From: Paracoccaceae bacterium
Lineage (GTDB): Bacteria > Pseudomonadota > Alphaproteobacteria > Rhodobacterales > Rhodobacteraceae
DNA: 36,992 nt
NCBI GenBank assembly: GCA_019911965.1
Contig: JAIOJF010000052.1
Coordinates: forward strand, 1-36,992
Direction of reading: 5' to 3'
Part shown: piece after piece, positions 16,093-23,281 of the stretch
How positions within the stretch are numbered: position 1 is the stretch's first letter
How the letters are laid out: each line of letters begins with the position of its first letter
Position numbers and translations under genes: made by a program
The notes under the pieces: model-generated
Seen by the model: the letters and a program-made list of their open reading frames with translations, nothing else
Told to the model about the DNA's origin: nothing
Database searches by the model: none

Positions 16093-17115
16093 ATGACCAT
16101 CACCCGCAATCCCTTTGATACCGGCGGCTATTCGCTGGCCGAGATGACGCAGGCGATCAACATCCTGCCCAATCTCTACACCCGCCTCGGCCAGATCGGC
16201 CTGTTCCGCTTTGAAGGCGTCACCCAGCGCTCCATCGTCATCGAACAGCGCGAGGGCGTGCTGAGCCTGCTGCCTTCGGTTCCGCTCGGCGCGCCCGCCA
16301 CCGTTGGCAACCGTGAGGCGCGCTCCATGCGCTCCTTCGCCCTGCCGTGGATCCCGCATGATGACGTGATCCTGCCTGCCGACGTTCAGGGCATGCCAGC
16401 GCTCGGCCTCTCTGATGCTACCGATCCGCTGGTCGAGGTGATGAACCGCAAGCTGACGCTGATGCGCCGCAAGCATGCCCAGACCCGTGAATACATGGAG
16501 ATGAACGCGCTGCGCGGCATCGTGAAGGATGGCGCAGGCACCACGCTATACGACTATTTTGCCGAGTTTGGGCTGGCGCAGATCTCGGTCGACTTCGTGT
16601 TTGGCACGGCGGCAACCAATGTGCAGTCCAAGGTCCGCACCACGTTGCGCGGCATTGAAGACAATCTCCTCGGCGAAACCATGACCACCGCGCATGCGCT
16701 GGTCAGTTCGGAATTCTTCGACAAGCTGATCAGTCACCCCAAGACCGAGGACGCCTACAAGTTCTTCTCGGCCACCGGCGGCCAGCCCTTGCGCGAGGAT
16801 ATGCGCCGCGCCTTTCCCTTCGCGGGCATCCTGTTTGAGGAATATAATGGCTCGGTCACGCTGTCGAACGGCACCTCGGAGCGGCTGATCCCCACCGGCG
16901 AGGGCATCGCCTTCCCGATGGGCACGTTTGATACCTTCACCACCTATGGCGGGCCGGCCAATCTGCTGGACACCGCCAATACCATCGGCCTGCCGCTTTA
17001 CGCCCGCCAGATGATCGACGCCAAGGGCCGCTGGATCGATCTCATGACCGAAGCCTCGATCCTGCCGGTCAACAAGCGGCCGCGACTGGCAATCCGGCTC
17101 TTCAGCTCGAACTGA
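16093..17115 (+). CDS. Major capsid protein, lambda gpE family
   Basis: The product has 340 residues from the ATG at 16093, chosen because CGGAG lies 8 nt upstream; an ATG seven codons earlier (16072) lacks such a site. Typical features: 'NPFDTGGYSLAEMTQAINILPNLYTRL', 'RSIVIEQREGVLSLLPSVP', 'FALPWIPHDDVILPADVQGM', and C-terminal 'ILPVNKRPRLAIRLFSS'. The HK97-fold gpE protein forms the icosahedral shell. It directly follows the decoration gene and precedes the connector gene by 11 nt. Confidence 0.95.
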   Translation: MTITRNPFDTGGYSLAEMTQAINILPNLYTRLGQIGLFRFEGVTQRSIVIEQREGVLSLLPSVPLGAPATVGNREARSMRSFALPWIPHDDVILPADVQGMPALGLSDATDPLVEVMNRKLTLMRRKHAQTREYMEMNALRGIVKDGAGTTLYDYFAEFGLAQISVDFVFGTAATNVQSKVRTTLRGIEDNLLGETMTTAHALVSSEFFDKLISHPKTEDAYKFFSATGGQPLREDMRRAFPFAGILFEEYNGSVTLSNGTSERLIPTGEGIAFPMGTFDTFTTYGGPANLLDTANTIGLPLYARQMIDAKGRWIDLMTEASILPVNKRPRLAIRLFSSN

Positions 17116-17126
17116 CGGGTAAGGAC

Positions 17127-17438
17127 ATGTCCATCTTTGCCGCCGTCATCGACACGCTCTTTGGCGATCCGAACATGGCCCGCGACGTGGTCTATACGGC
17201 AGATGGCGGCACACCGGTGCTTGTGCGTGCGGTCACACGCCGCGCAGATGAGATCACCAGTTTCGGCGAGGCGCGCATCTGGTCGGAAACCACCCGGATC
17301 GACCTGCGCGTGGCCGAGGTTCCAAATCCCCTCGCCGGTGCCAGGGTCGAGATCGACGGCGACGCCTTCCTCATTCAAGGGGAACCACGGCGGGACCGCG
17401 AGCGGCTGGTCTGGACCGTGGATCTGAGGCCAGCATGA
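17127..17438 (+). CDS. Head-tail connector protein, gpFII-like
   Basis: The product has 103 residues; the ATG at 17127 has a GGTAAGGA site upstream. The small beta-rich sequence ('VVYTADGGTPVLVRAVTRRADEITSFGEARIWSETTRIDLRVAEV', then 'RVEIDGDAFLIQGEPRRDRERLVWTVDLRP') matches the lambda FII-type attachment proteins that form the platform for the tail on the completed head. The stop overlaps the next ATG (ATGA). Confidence 0.8.
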   Translation: MSIFAAVIDTLFGDPNMARDVVYTADGGTPVLVRAVTRRADEITSFGEARIWSETTRIDLRVAEVPNPLAGARVEIDGDAFLIQGEPRRDRERLVWTVDLRPA

Positions 17439-18067
17439 AGCTGAAGCTCGACATTGATCCTGACATCGTCGCCATGATGGCGGCGGAGATCGCTGCGGGC
17501 GAACGGGCTGTCACGGCGGCCATGCGTGAGGCCGGGACCGGGCTGAAGACCGCCTGGCGAACGCAGATCGTGCAAGCGGGGCTCGGGCGGCGGCTGGCGA
17601 ATTCGATCCGTAACCAGAACTTCCCGAGGTCGGGGGACAGCCTGGATGCCGCCACACTGGTCTGGTCCAAGGCACCGGTCATTGTCGGCGCGCACGATAC
17701 CGGGCCGCTGATCCGCTCGAAGAACGGGTCCTGGCTGGCGATCCCGTTGCCCGCCGCTGGCAAATCCAGCCGCGGCGGCCGGATCACCCCCGGCGAGTGG
17801 GAGCGGCGGCGCGGTCTGCGTCTGCGGTTTGTCTATCGCCGGAACGGGCCGAGCTTGCTGGTGGCGGAAGGGCGGTTGAATAGCCGGGGGTTGGGAGTGG
17901 CGTCCCGATCGAAGACCGGGCGCGGAAAGACCACGGCACCGATCTTTCTGCTGCTGCCGCAGGTCAAACTGCCGAAGCGGCTGGATCTGACGCGGGATGC
18001 TGCGCGGGCACATGATGCCGTGCCGGGGTTGATCGTGGCGAGGTGGGTGGAGGGGAGGTTTGGTTGA
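17435..18067 (+). CDS. DUF6441-like minor tail/connector protein
   Basis: The product has 210 residues and starts in an ATGA overlap with the connector gene. 'ERAVTAAMREAGTGLKTAWRTQIVQAGLGRRLANSIRNQNFP' and 'GPLIRSKNGSWLAIPLPAAGKSSRGGRITPGEWERRRGLRLRFVYRR' match a family annotated DUF6441. By position it is equivalent to lambda gpZ, a protein needed to finish the tail. It is the last gene before the inserted Hint/IS region, and the tail genes resume about 3.2 kb later. Confidence 0.75.
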   Translation: MKLKLDIDPDIVAMMAAEIAAGERAVTAAMREAGTGLKTAWRTQIVQAGLGRRLANSIRNQNFPRSGDSLDAATLVWSKAPVIVGAHDTGPLIRSKNGSWLAIPLPAAGKSSRGGRITPGEWERRRGLRLRFVYRRNGPSLLVAEGRLNSRGLGVASRSKTGRGKTTAPIFLLLPQVKLPKRLDLTRDAARAHDAVPGLIVARWVEGRFG

Positions 18068-18126
18068 TGGTTTCAGCAAGTTTCGCGGCTGGGACGTGTT
18101 TTTGCGCGGGAATGCAGCATCTACAT

Positions 18127-18312
18127 TCATTCCTTGTGGTGGGGCGCGTCCACGAGCCAGTCCCAAAAGCGCAGAAGCATTCTGGCGTCGTCATCAACCA
18201 AGCTGATTTTGGTTTCGGTGATCACGAGCTTCTGGGAGCTTCTCGGTAGGTGGGCGACATCAAAACCGTTGAGATCGTTCGCGTGACATGATCTCAGTTG
18301 GGAAAGGAATAT
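18127..18312 (-). pseudogene. Possible gene remnant downstream of the Hint gene
   Basis: The minus strand is open from directly after the Hint stop to a TGA at 18127-18129. The end reads as plausible protein: 'KLVITETKISLVDDDARMLL', then 'RFWDWLVDAPHHKE'. There is no ATG with a ribosome site; only a GTG (MITETKIS...) is available, giving 32 residues. It may be the C-terminal stub of a gene brought in with the Hint gene. I do not recognise the parent family. Confidence 0.25.
18262..18296 (-). terminator. Candidate terminator of the Hint gene
   Basis: On the minus strand TGAGATC and GATCTCA form a 7-bp stem (plus strand 18290-18296 and 18270-18276), extended by about two inner pairs, followed by ACGGTTTT. 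It lies 17 nt after the Hint stop. The stem is short and the T-run has only four bases. Confidence 0.4.
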
Positions 18313-18821
18313 TCACGCATCCGGCATGGGGATTGCAACAATGCCTTTGGCAGCGATCATGCCTTCGAAATGCTTGAGACTGTGCCGGCTGGCTGCCCCG
18401 TAGCTTGAAAGATTGCTTCGAAGCTCGGGGAAGAGAGCAAAGATTTCGTCGCGCGTTTCTTCGTTGAAACTGTTCATGGCCTGCAGTCCGGGATGCAGGC
18501 TTTCGGACGGGATGCCTTCAGCAAAGACGATCTGATGCCTGTCGAACAGCATGTGGAAATATTCGACCGTTCCACCTTCCAGTGGTCGAATGGACTCGTC
18601 GTTCACCAGCGATTTGGCCGTTGCAAGCACCTGCCGCTCAGCAAACAGAAGCTCCATCCGCCATCCGGTTAGTAGCATCCGGTGTTGTGGCGAGACCAGG
18701 AGGTCGCGCGTGTTGTCTAATGCCCCTGCCTTGATTTTGATTGGTGCGAAATTACCTCGCGCCAGAACGTCGCGCGACCCGATCCAGCGGATCGGCTGCG
18801 GGCCGTCATCCATCGTCAGCA

Positions 18822-18825
18822 CTAG
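18822..18825. repeat. Target-site duplication, left copy (CTAG)
   Basis: CTAG here and at 19665-19668 flank the IS element exactly. Keeping one copy restores the Hint reading frame. Confidence 0.8.
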
Positions 18826-19664
18826 GTCACATACTCATTAACAGGATTCCCAAACGAGCAAAGCTGTGATTCACTTCTGGAAAACCCAGGAGGTGAGCAT
18901 GGCACGTTTTGATCTGACGGATTTCGAGTGGTCGGTGATCCAGCCTTTGTTGCCGCAGAGGTCGCGCGGTGTGAAGCGAGTTGATGATCGACGTGTGCTG
19001 AACGGCATTTTCTGGCGGCTCAGGACTGGGGCACCCTGGGCGGATATTCCGGCGCGGTATGGCCCGCATACGACCTGCGTGAACCGCTTCAACCGGTGGC
19101 GCAGAGCGGGGATATGGGCGATGCTTTTACAAGCCGTATCAGAAGCTTACGAGGGCGATGTCCAGATGATAGACAGCTCCTCCATCCGGGTTCACCAGCA
19201 CGGGTCCAACGGCCCGAAAAAAGGGGGCGATCCGGTTGCATGGGTCGCTCGCGCGGCGGCCTGACCACAAAGATACACGCGCTTGTGGATGCCATCGGTC
19301 GTCCGATCCAGCTGAAACTGACCGAAGGACAGGCGCATGACGGCCGGGCTGCGGCGGACATGTTCGCAACTGTCGGCCCAGGTCAGACCTTGCTGGCCGA
19401 CCGGGCCTATGACAGCGACGGGCTGCGCGAAAGCCTGGCCGAACGCGGTGCCATCGCGAATATCCGGCTGATGCCGAGACGAAAGCGGTTCCCTGACTTT
19501 GACGCAGACCTCTACAAGAAGCGCAACCAAGTGGAGAGGTTCTTCAGCAAACTCAAACACTTCCGCGCAGTGGCGACCCGGTACGACAAACGAGACGACA
19601 ACTTCCTAGCCTCGGTCCAACTCGCGTCTCTACGCATCTGGTTGCGAACATATGAGTCGGTGGC
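18826..19664 (+). mobile_element. IS5-family (IS427-group-like) insertion sequence, 839 bp
   Basis: The ends are GTCACATACTCAT (left) and, on the other strand, GCCACCGACTCAT (right), which match at 10 of 13 positions. Flanking CTAG duplications define the borders. The element carries two overlapping transposase frames joined by frameshifting, the usual IS427-group layout. Since the host gene is restored exactly when the IS is removed, insertion was probably recent. Confidence 0.85.
18899..19264 (+). CDS. IS5-family transposase, upstream frame (OrfA)
   Basis: The product has 121 residues from the ATG at 18899 with a strong AGGAGGT site. It contains the N-terminal helix-turn-helix-like region ('DLTDFEWSVIQPLLP', 'LNGIFWRLRTGAPWADIPARYGP') and the first catalytic aspartate of the DDE set in 'VQMIDSSSIRVHQHG'. 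The frame would continue only to 19264; the active enzyme needs a shift to the -1 frame near the A6G5 tract at 19217-19227, giving '...SNGPKKRGRSGCMGRSRGGL'. Confidence 0.85.
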   Translation: MARFDLTDFEWSVIQPLLPQRSRGVKRVDDRRVLNGIFWRLRTGAPWADIPARYGPHTTCVNRFNRWRRAGIWAMLLQAVSEAYEGDVQMIDSSSIRVHQHGSNGPKKGGDPVAWVARAAA

Positions 19665-19668
19665 CTAG
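19218..19668 (+). CDS. IS5-family transposase, downstream frame (OrfB, made by frameshift)
   Basis: This frame supplies the rest of the catalytic core: 'GRSRGGLTTKIHALVDAIGR', the second aspartate in 'TLLADRAYDSDGLRE', and the glutamate in 'KKRNQVERFFSKLKHFRAVATRYDK'. It has no good start of its own near the junction; reading probably enters from OrfA by a -1 shift at the A6G5 tract (19217-19227). The stop TAG at 19666-19668 lies in the CTAG target duplication, so the element borrows its stop from the target. Confidence 0.8.
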
Positions 19669-20673
19669 GTCGCCCGCACGTAGATCCTCGATCTGAACTG
19701 GCCCATTCGGCGTCTCGATCAGAGTGCCGCGTACGAAACAGATGATGATCTTCTCAAAGTCGTTGATCTCGACATTGTTCCACATCAGGTGAAAATCCGT
19801 CGATCCGTCGGCAAGCCATGTGCCGTCCGGTTGCTGGATATAGCCATTGTCGTTCAGTGCTTGCTCAAACCCGGCGCGGTCATCAGAAACATCGATCCTT
19901 AGTACGTCATCCACTGCACCCGGTTGGTGAGCCACACCATCAATCGTCTGTGCAACCGAGGAATCGACAAAACCGACATCGACGATATCGGCCTCGTTGC
20001 CGGCCCAGAAATCCGTGATCGTGTTGTCGTCACCAAATGTGACGGTGTCCTCACCGTCACCGGTGTCGATTGTATTGTTGAAGGTATTGTTATCCGCGGA
20101 GGTAAAGGTATCTCCACCACCATCGGTCGTTATCTTCTTGTCGAACGTGTTGCCTGAGCCGATCATGATCTCGTCATTTCCACTGCCGAGCTTGATCTCG
20201 TCGTAGAAATGCCCGTCATTGCCGATCGTGATGCTGTCCGACCCGCCCTGAGTGTCAATCTTACCCATGATCGCGATATTGTCGCCGAACTCCAGCATGT
20301 CCGCCCCGGAGGATGACCCGGAATACGCGTTGATGCTGGCACCATCTCCGACCGTCAATGAGGTGCTGTCCGAGTAACTCGCGTCGATCGAGATGTTGCT
20401 GACATCGGCCCCGTCTGCGACTGAAAAATCCACGTTCAGATCGGCCTTCACTTCGACTGTGAAATTGCTGCCGGATGTATTCGTGTCAGTGAAGATGATC
20501 GAGAAATCGGAACTGTATGGTTCACCTGAAGCCAACTCAAACTTGGTTGTCTTGTCTGCGTCCGCCTCGAAGATAAAGACGTCCCCATCATGGACATCAA
20601 TCGTGCTACCAGCCTCGATCTGGTTGGCACCCAGCGGGGTCGATCCGTCAGCAACGACATAATACGTGGCCAT

Positions 20674-21231
20674 GTTTCGCTCCTATTACTCGCGACGATT
20701 TCTGGTCAGAAACCAATTCGCCGGCCGGAGCACCACTGAGCGCTTGGGGTCGCAGCCGCCAGATATCACTCGAGGCCCGACCAGCACCGAAACAATGATC
20801 CCGGTCTGCGGCATTTGTTGGTCAGTAATGTGAAGACAGTTTTCGTGATCAGGAACTCACCGTTTCCATTTCGACATCAACGATGGATTGACGATGTTTT
20901 GGTACAGCGCGCCACTTTTGCGCGAAACAGATCGTAAAAATGGTTTGGAACATTTCGGATTGTTCATGTTTTGTGGGGCAATTCGCTCGGCATAGGCGAA
21001 CTCCCAAAAGATCAGAATGGTTGTTTGCGCCACGAAGATCGGAGATTATTATCAGAAAACTGACACAGTGGCCAACATCGGGACCGATCCATGCCGTGTT
21101 TGAAACAAGATGGAGTCGTCTGGTGACACCAACGATCTGCGGGCGTCAAGGTAGGATTTTCAAGCGAATACCCACCCATTGACGCTTCCCGACACTATCG
21201 CATCGATGCACGACTGAGCCACGAAGGAATC
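20674..21231. other. Gene-poor stretch between the Hint gene and the tail operon
   Basis: About 560 nt are less GC-rich than the phage genes. I see no ORF with convincing protein character; the 80-residue plus-strand frame at 20940-21182 has odd composition and no ribosome site. TTTCTGGTCAGAAA at 20699-20712 is an inverted repeat close to the Hint start and may be an operator. Promoters for the Hint gene (minus) and possibly for the tail genes (plus) should lie here. Confidence 0.5.
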
Positions 21232-21651
21232 ATGCCCACCACCCGCGAAACCATCCTCACTGCACTGCACAATCTGCTGCAGATGCTCACTGCCACCGCC
21301 CTGCGCGGCGAGGTGCTGCCCGAACGCGTGCCTGCCGCTGGCCTTCTGATCCTGCGCGACGGCGAACCCGGGGAACCGGAGGTGACACTCTCACCGCTGT
21401 GCTACCACTACCAGCACCGCTCCGAGATAGAGGCGGTTGTGCAGGGCACCGACCGTGACACTGCCTTCGACACGCTGTCCGCCAGCATCGGAGCGGCAAT
21501 TGCCGCAGACCGCACGTTGGGCGGCCTTTGCGACTGGATTGAGGCGGAAGCGCCGCGCCCAGTCGATCTGCCCGTCGAGGGCGCAGCCAGCCTGAAGGCG
21601 GCCGTCATCCCGGTCGTACTGCACTATTCCACATCAGACCCGCTGGCCTGA
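21232..21651 (+). CDS. Tail terminator/completion protein, gpU-like
   Basis: The product has 139 residues from the ATG at 21232 with GAAGGAA upstream. The pattern 'TRETILTALHNLLQMLTATALRGEVLPERVPAAGLLILRDGEPGEPEVTLSPLCYHYQHRSEIEAVVQG' matches small phage proteins preceding tail tube genes that cap the growing tail tube. It is followed by the tube gene after 24 nt. The fold is inferred from position and sequence style. Confidence 0.75.
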   Translation: MPTTRETILTALHNLLQMLTATALRGEVLPERVPAAGLLILRDGEPGEPEVTLSPLCYHYQHRSEIEAVVQGTDRDTAFDTLSASIGAAIAADRTLGGLCDWIEAEAPRPVDLPVEGAASLKAAVIPVVLHYSTSDPLA

Positions 21652-21675
21652 TCCCGACAATTCAAGGAGACAAAC

Positions 21676-22617
21676 ATGGCACGAGCCCAAGGGGCGCGGG
21701 CGCAGATGGCGCTTGCGTTCGAGACAACCTATGGAACGCCCCCCGTGGGTGGCTTCACCAAGATGCCCTTCGCCAGCACCTCGCTCGGCGCAGAGCAGCC
21801 GCTCCTGAACTCTGAACTCCTTGGCTACGGCCGGGATCCACTGGCACCGATCAAGGACGCAGTGACCGCCGATGGCGATGTCGTCGTGCCGCTTGATGCC
21901 GAAGCCTTCGGCTTCTGGCTGAAGGCCGCCTTCGGGGCACCAACAACCACGGGCGCGGAAGCACCATATACCCATGAGTTCCAATCGGGGTCCTGGACGC
22001 TGCCCAGTATGTCCATCGAGAACGGCATGCCCGAGGTGCCGCGCTTTGCGATGTACTCCGGCTGCGTTCTCGACCAGATCAGCTGGCAGATACAGCGATC
22101 TGGCCTGCTTACGGCAACCGCGCGGCTGGTGGCACAGGGCGAGACGATCGGAACCACGACCAGCGCCGGGACGCCCGCCGCGCTGGAGTTGAAGCGCTTT
22201 GGCCATTTCAACGGAGCGGTCACGCGGAATGGCACAGCCCTAGGCAATGTCGTTTCAGCCGATATCACATACGCCAACAATCTCGACCGGATCGAAACCA
22301 TCCGCTCGGACGGTCGCATTGACGGGGCAGACCCATCCATTGCCGCGCTGACCGGCTCCATCGAAGTGCGGTTCGCTGACCAGACACTGGTGACACAGGC
22401 GATCAACGGCGATCCTTGCGAGCTGGAGTTCGCCTATGTGCTGCCCTCGGGTGAAAGCTTCATCTTCACTGTGCATGCCGTCTACCTGCCGCGCCCGCGC
22501 ATCGAGATTTCCGGACCACAGGGCGTGCAGGCCAGTTTCGATTGGCAAGCCGCGCGTGACAGCATTGTCGGGCGGATGTGCACTGCCACCCTGATCAATG
22601 ATGTGGAGACCTATTAA
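21676..22617 (+). CDS. Major tail tube protein
   Basis: The product has 313 residues; the ATG at 21676 is preceded by AAGGAGA. 'AQMALAFETTYGTPP...FTKMPFASTSLGAEQPLLNSELLGYGRDPLAPIKDAVTADGDVVVPLDAEAFGFWLKAAFG' is typical of the phage tail tube family of siphophages; the tube forms stacked hexameric rings. The last ~100 residues may hold an extra Ig-like surface domain. Its stop overlaps the chaperone ATG (TAATG). Confidence 0.9.
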   Translation: MARAQGARAQMALAFETTYGTPPVGGFTKMPFASTSLGAEQPLLNSELLGYGRDPLAPIKDAVTADGDVVVPLDAEAFGFWLKAAFGAPTTTGAEAPYTHEFQSGSWTLPSMSIENGMPEVPRFAMYSGCVLDQISWQIQRSGLLTATARLVAQGETIGTTTSAGTPAALELKRFGHFNGAVTRNGTALGNVVSADITYANNLDRIETIRSDGRIDGADPSIAALTGSIEVRFADQTLVTQAINGDPCELEFAYVLPSGESFIFTVHAVYLPRPRIEISGPQGVQASFDWQAARDSIVGRMCTATLINDVETY

Positions 22618-23054
22618 TGCTCACGCTCGATCTGACGAACGCGCCGCGCTGGCATGATCTCGTGCCCGGTGTGCGGGTGCAGCTTCGCCCGCTGACCACG
22701 GCGCTGATGGTTTCGACACGCAGCGACCCCGCTGTCGAGGCCGTGCCCGAGGATGCTTCCAACGAAGAACGCGCTGTCGCCTTCGCCAAGGCGCTGGCAC
22801 GGCTGGCGGTGCTCGCCTGGGAGGGCATCGGCGATGCCGACGGCAACGCAATCGATCCTGGCCCGGAGGCTATCGACGCGCTCATGGATATCTGGCCGAT
22901 CTTCGAGGCCTTCCAATTGACCTATGTGTCCGAGGGCCTGCTGCTGGAACAGGAAAAAAACGTCTCCGCGCCCTTGCCGACTGGTCCTTCGGTGGGGGCG
23001 ACAGCTACTGCCAAGCCTGCAAAGAAACCTGCGAAGACTGCCCGGCAAAGCTGA
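22617..23054 (+). CDS. Tail assembly chaperone, short form (gpG-like)
   Basis: The product has 145 residues. The N-terminal part 'MLTLDLTNAPRWHDLVPGVRVQLRPLTTALM' and the helical middle 'NEERAVAFAKALARLAVLAWEGIGD' match siphophage tail assembly chaperones. In lambda, gpG and the frameshift product gpGT coat the tape measure and recruit tube subunits. The zero frame after codon 115 is low-complexity (AKPAKKPAKTARQ), as expected for a frame used only as the non-shifted ending. Confidence 0.85.
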   Translation: MLTLDLTNAPRWHDLVPGVRVQLRPLTTALMVSTRSDPAVEAVPEDASNEERAVAFAKALARLAVLAWEGIGDADGNAIDPGPEAIDALMDIWPIFEAFQLTYVSEGLLLEQEKNVSAPLPTGPSVGATATAKPAKKPAKTARQS

Positions 23055-23281
23055 ACCGACCCGCCACAATCGAGGGCTGGCAGGTCTGGGACCTGGTCGG
23101 TCGTCTTGGCGGTCAGCTGCGCGTGCTGCCGGGCGCGGTGATCGGATGGGACATGTCAGCGGCGTTGGCGCTCGGTGACGCGCTCGGCGTGCCGCCACTG
23201 GTCATGGCCGAATTGCTGCCTGTCGTTGAGGCGGTAATGGTCGTCAAACTCAACGAACAGATGGATCATTCCCATGGTTGA
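22617..23281 (+). CDS. Tail assembly chaperone, -1 frameshift fusion (gpGT-like)
   Basis: A slippery heptamer A AAA AAC lies at 22955-22961 with the zero-frame codons AAA AAC at 22956-22961. A -1 shift reads on from CGT at 22961 to TGA at 23279-23281. The fusion has 221 residues: 115 from the first frame and 106 from the second. The added part is clear protein: 'RLRALADWSFGGGDSYCQAC', then 'TIEGWQVWDLVGRLGGQLRV' and 'ALALGDALGVPPLVMAELLPV'. A C-x2-C-x3-C-x2-C cluster starts at 23009. The T part ends 8 nt inside the tape measure gene. Such fusions bridge tape measure and tube protein in siphophages. Confidence 0.88.
22955..22961 (+). promoter_or_regulatory. Programmed -1 ribosomal frameshift site (A AAA AAC)
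   Basis: The heptamer fits X XXY YYZ in the right phase for the chaperone frame. The downstream -1 frame stays open for 106 codons with sensible protein sequence while the zero frame ends early. Confidence 0.9.

Larger units (their letters stand above)
18313..20673 (-). pseudogene. Hint (Hedgehog/intein-type) domain protein gene, split by an IS5-family element
   Basis: Two minus-strand pieces, 20673-19665 and 18821-18313, are separated by an insertion sequence. Removing the IS and one CTAG joins 'EDLRAGDL' to 'VLTMDDGPQPIRWIG' in frame, giving 505 residues. The N-terminal ~320 residues are beta-rich with acidic RTX-like turns ('LGSGNDEIMIGSGN', 'DTGDGEDTVTFGDDN'), which suggests a secreted, possibly calcium-binding region. 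The Hint part begins at 'CFVRGTLIETPNGPVQIEDL' with the nucleophile-type cysteine and continues to 'SPQHRMLLTGW', where the histidine is conserved in the family. Start ATG at 20671-20673 with TAGGAG upstream. It lies antisense inside the phage late operon, as a moron. With the IS present the full protein cannot be made. Confidence 0.85.

Noticed and set aside
20940-21182. 80-codon plus-strand frame between Hint and tail genes
   Set aside because: Composition is unlike the neighbours (rich in Arg, Trp, Cys), no ribosome site, no recognisable family.
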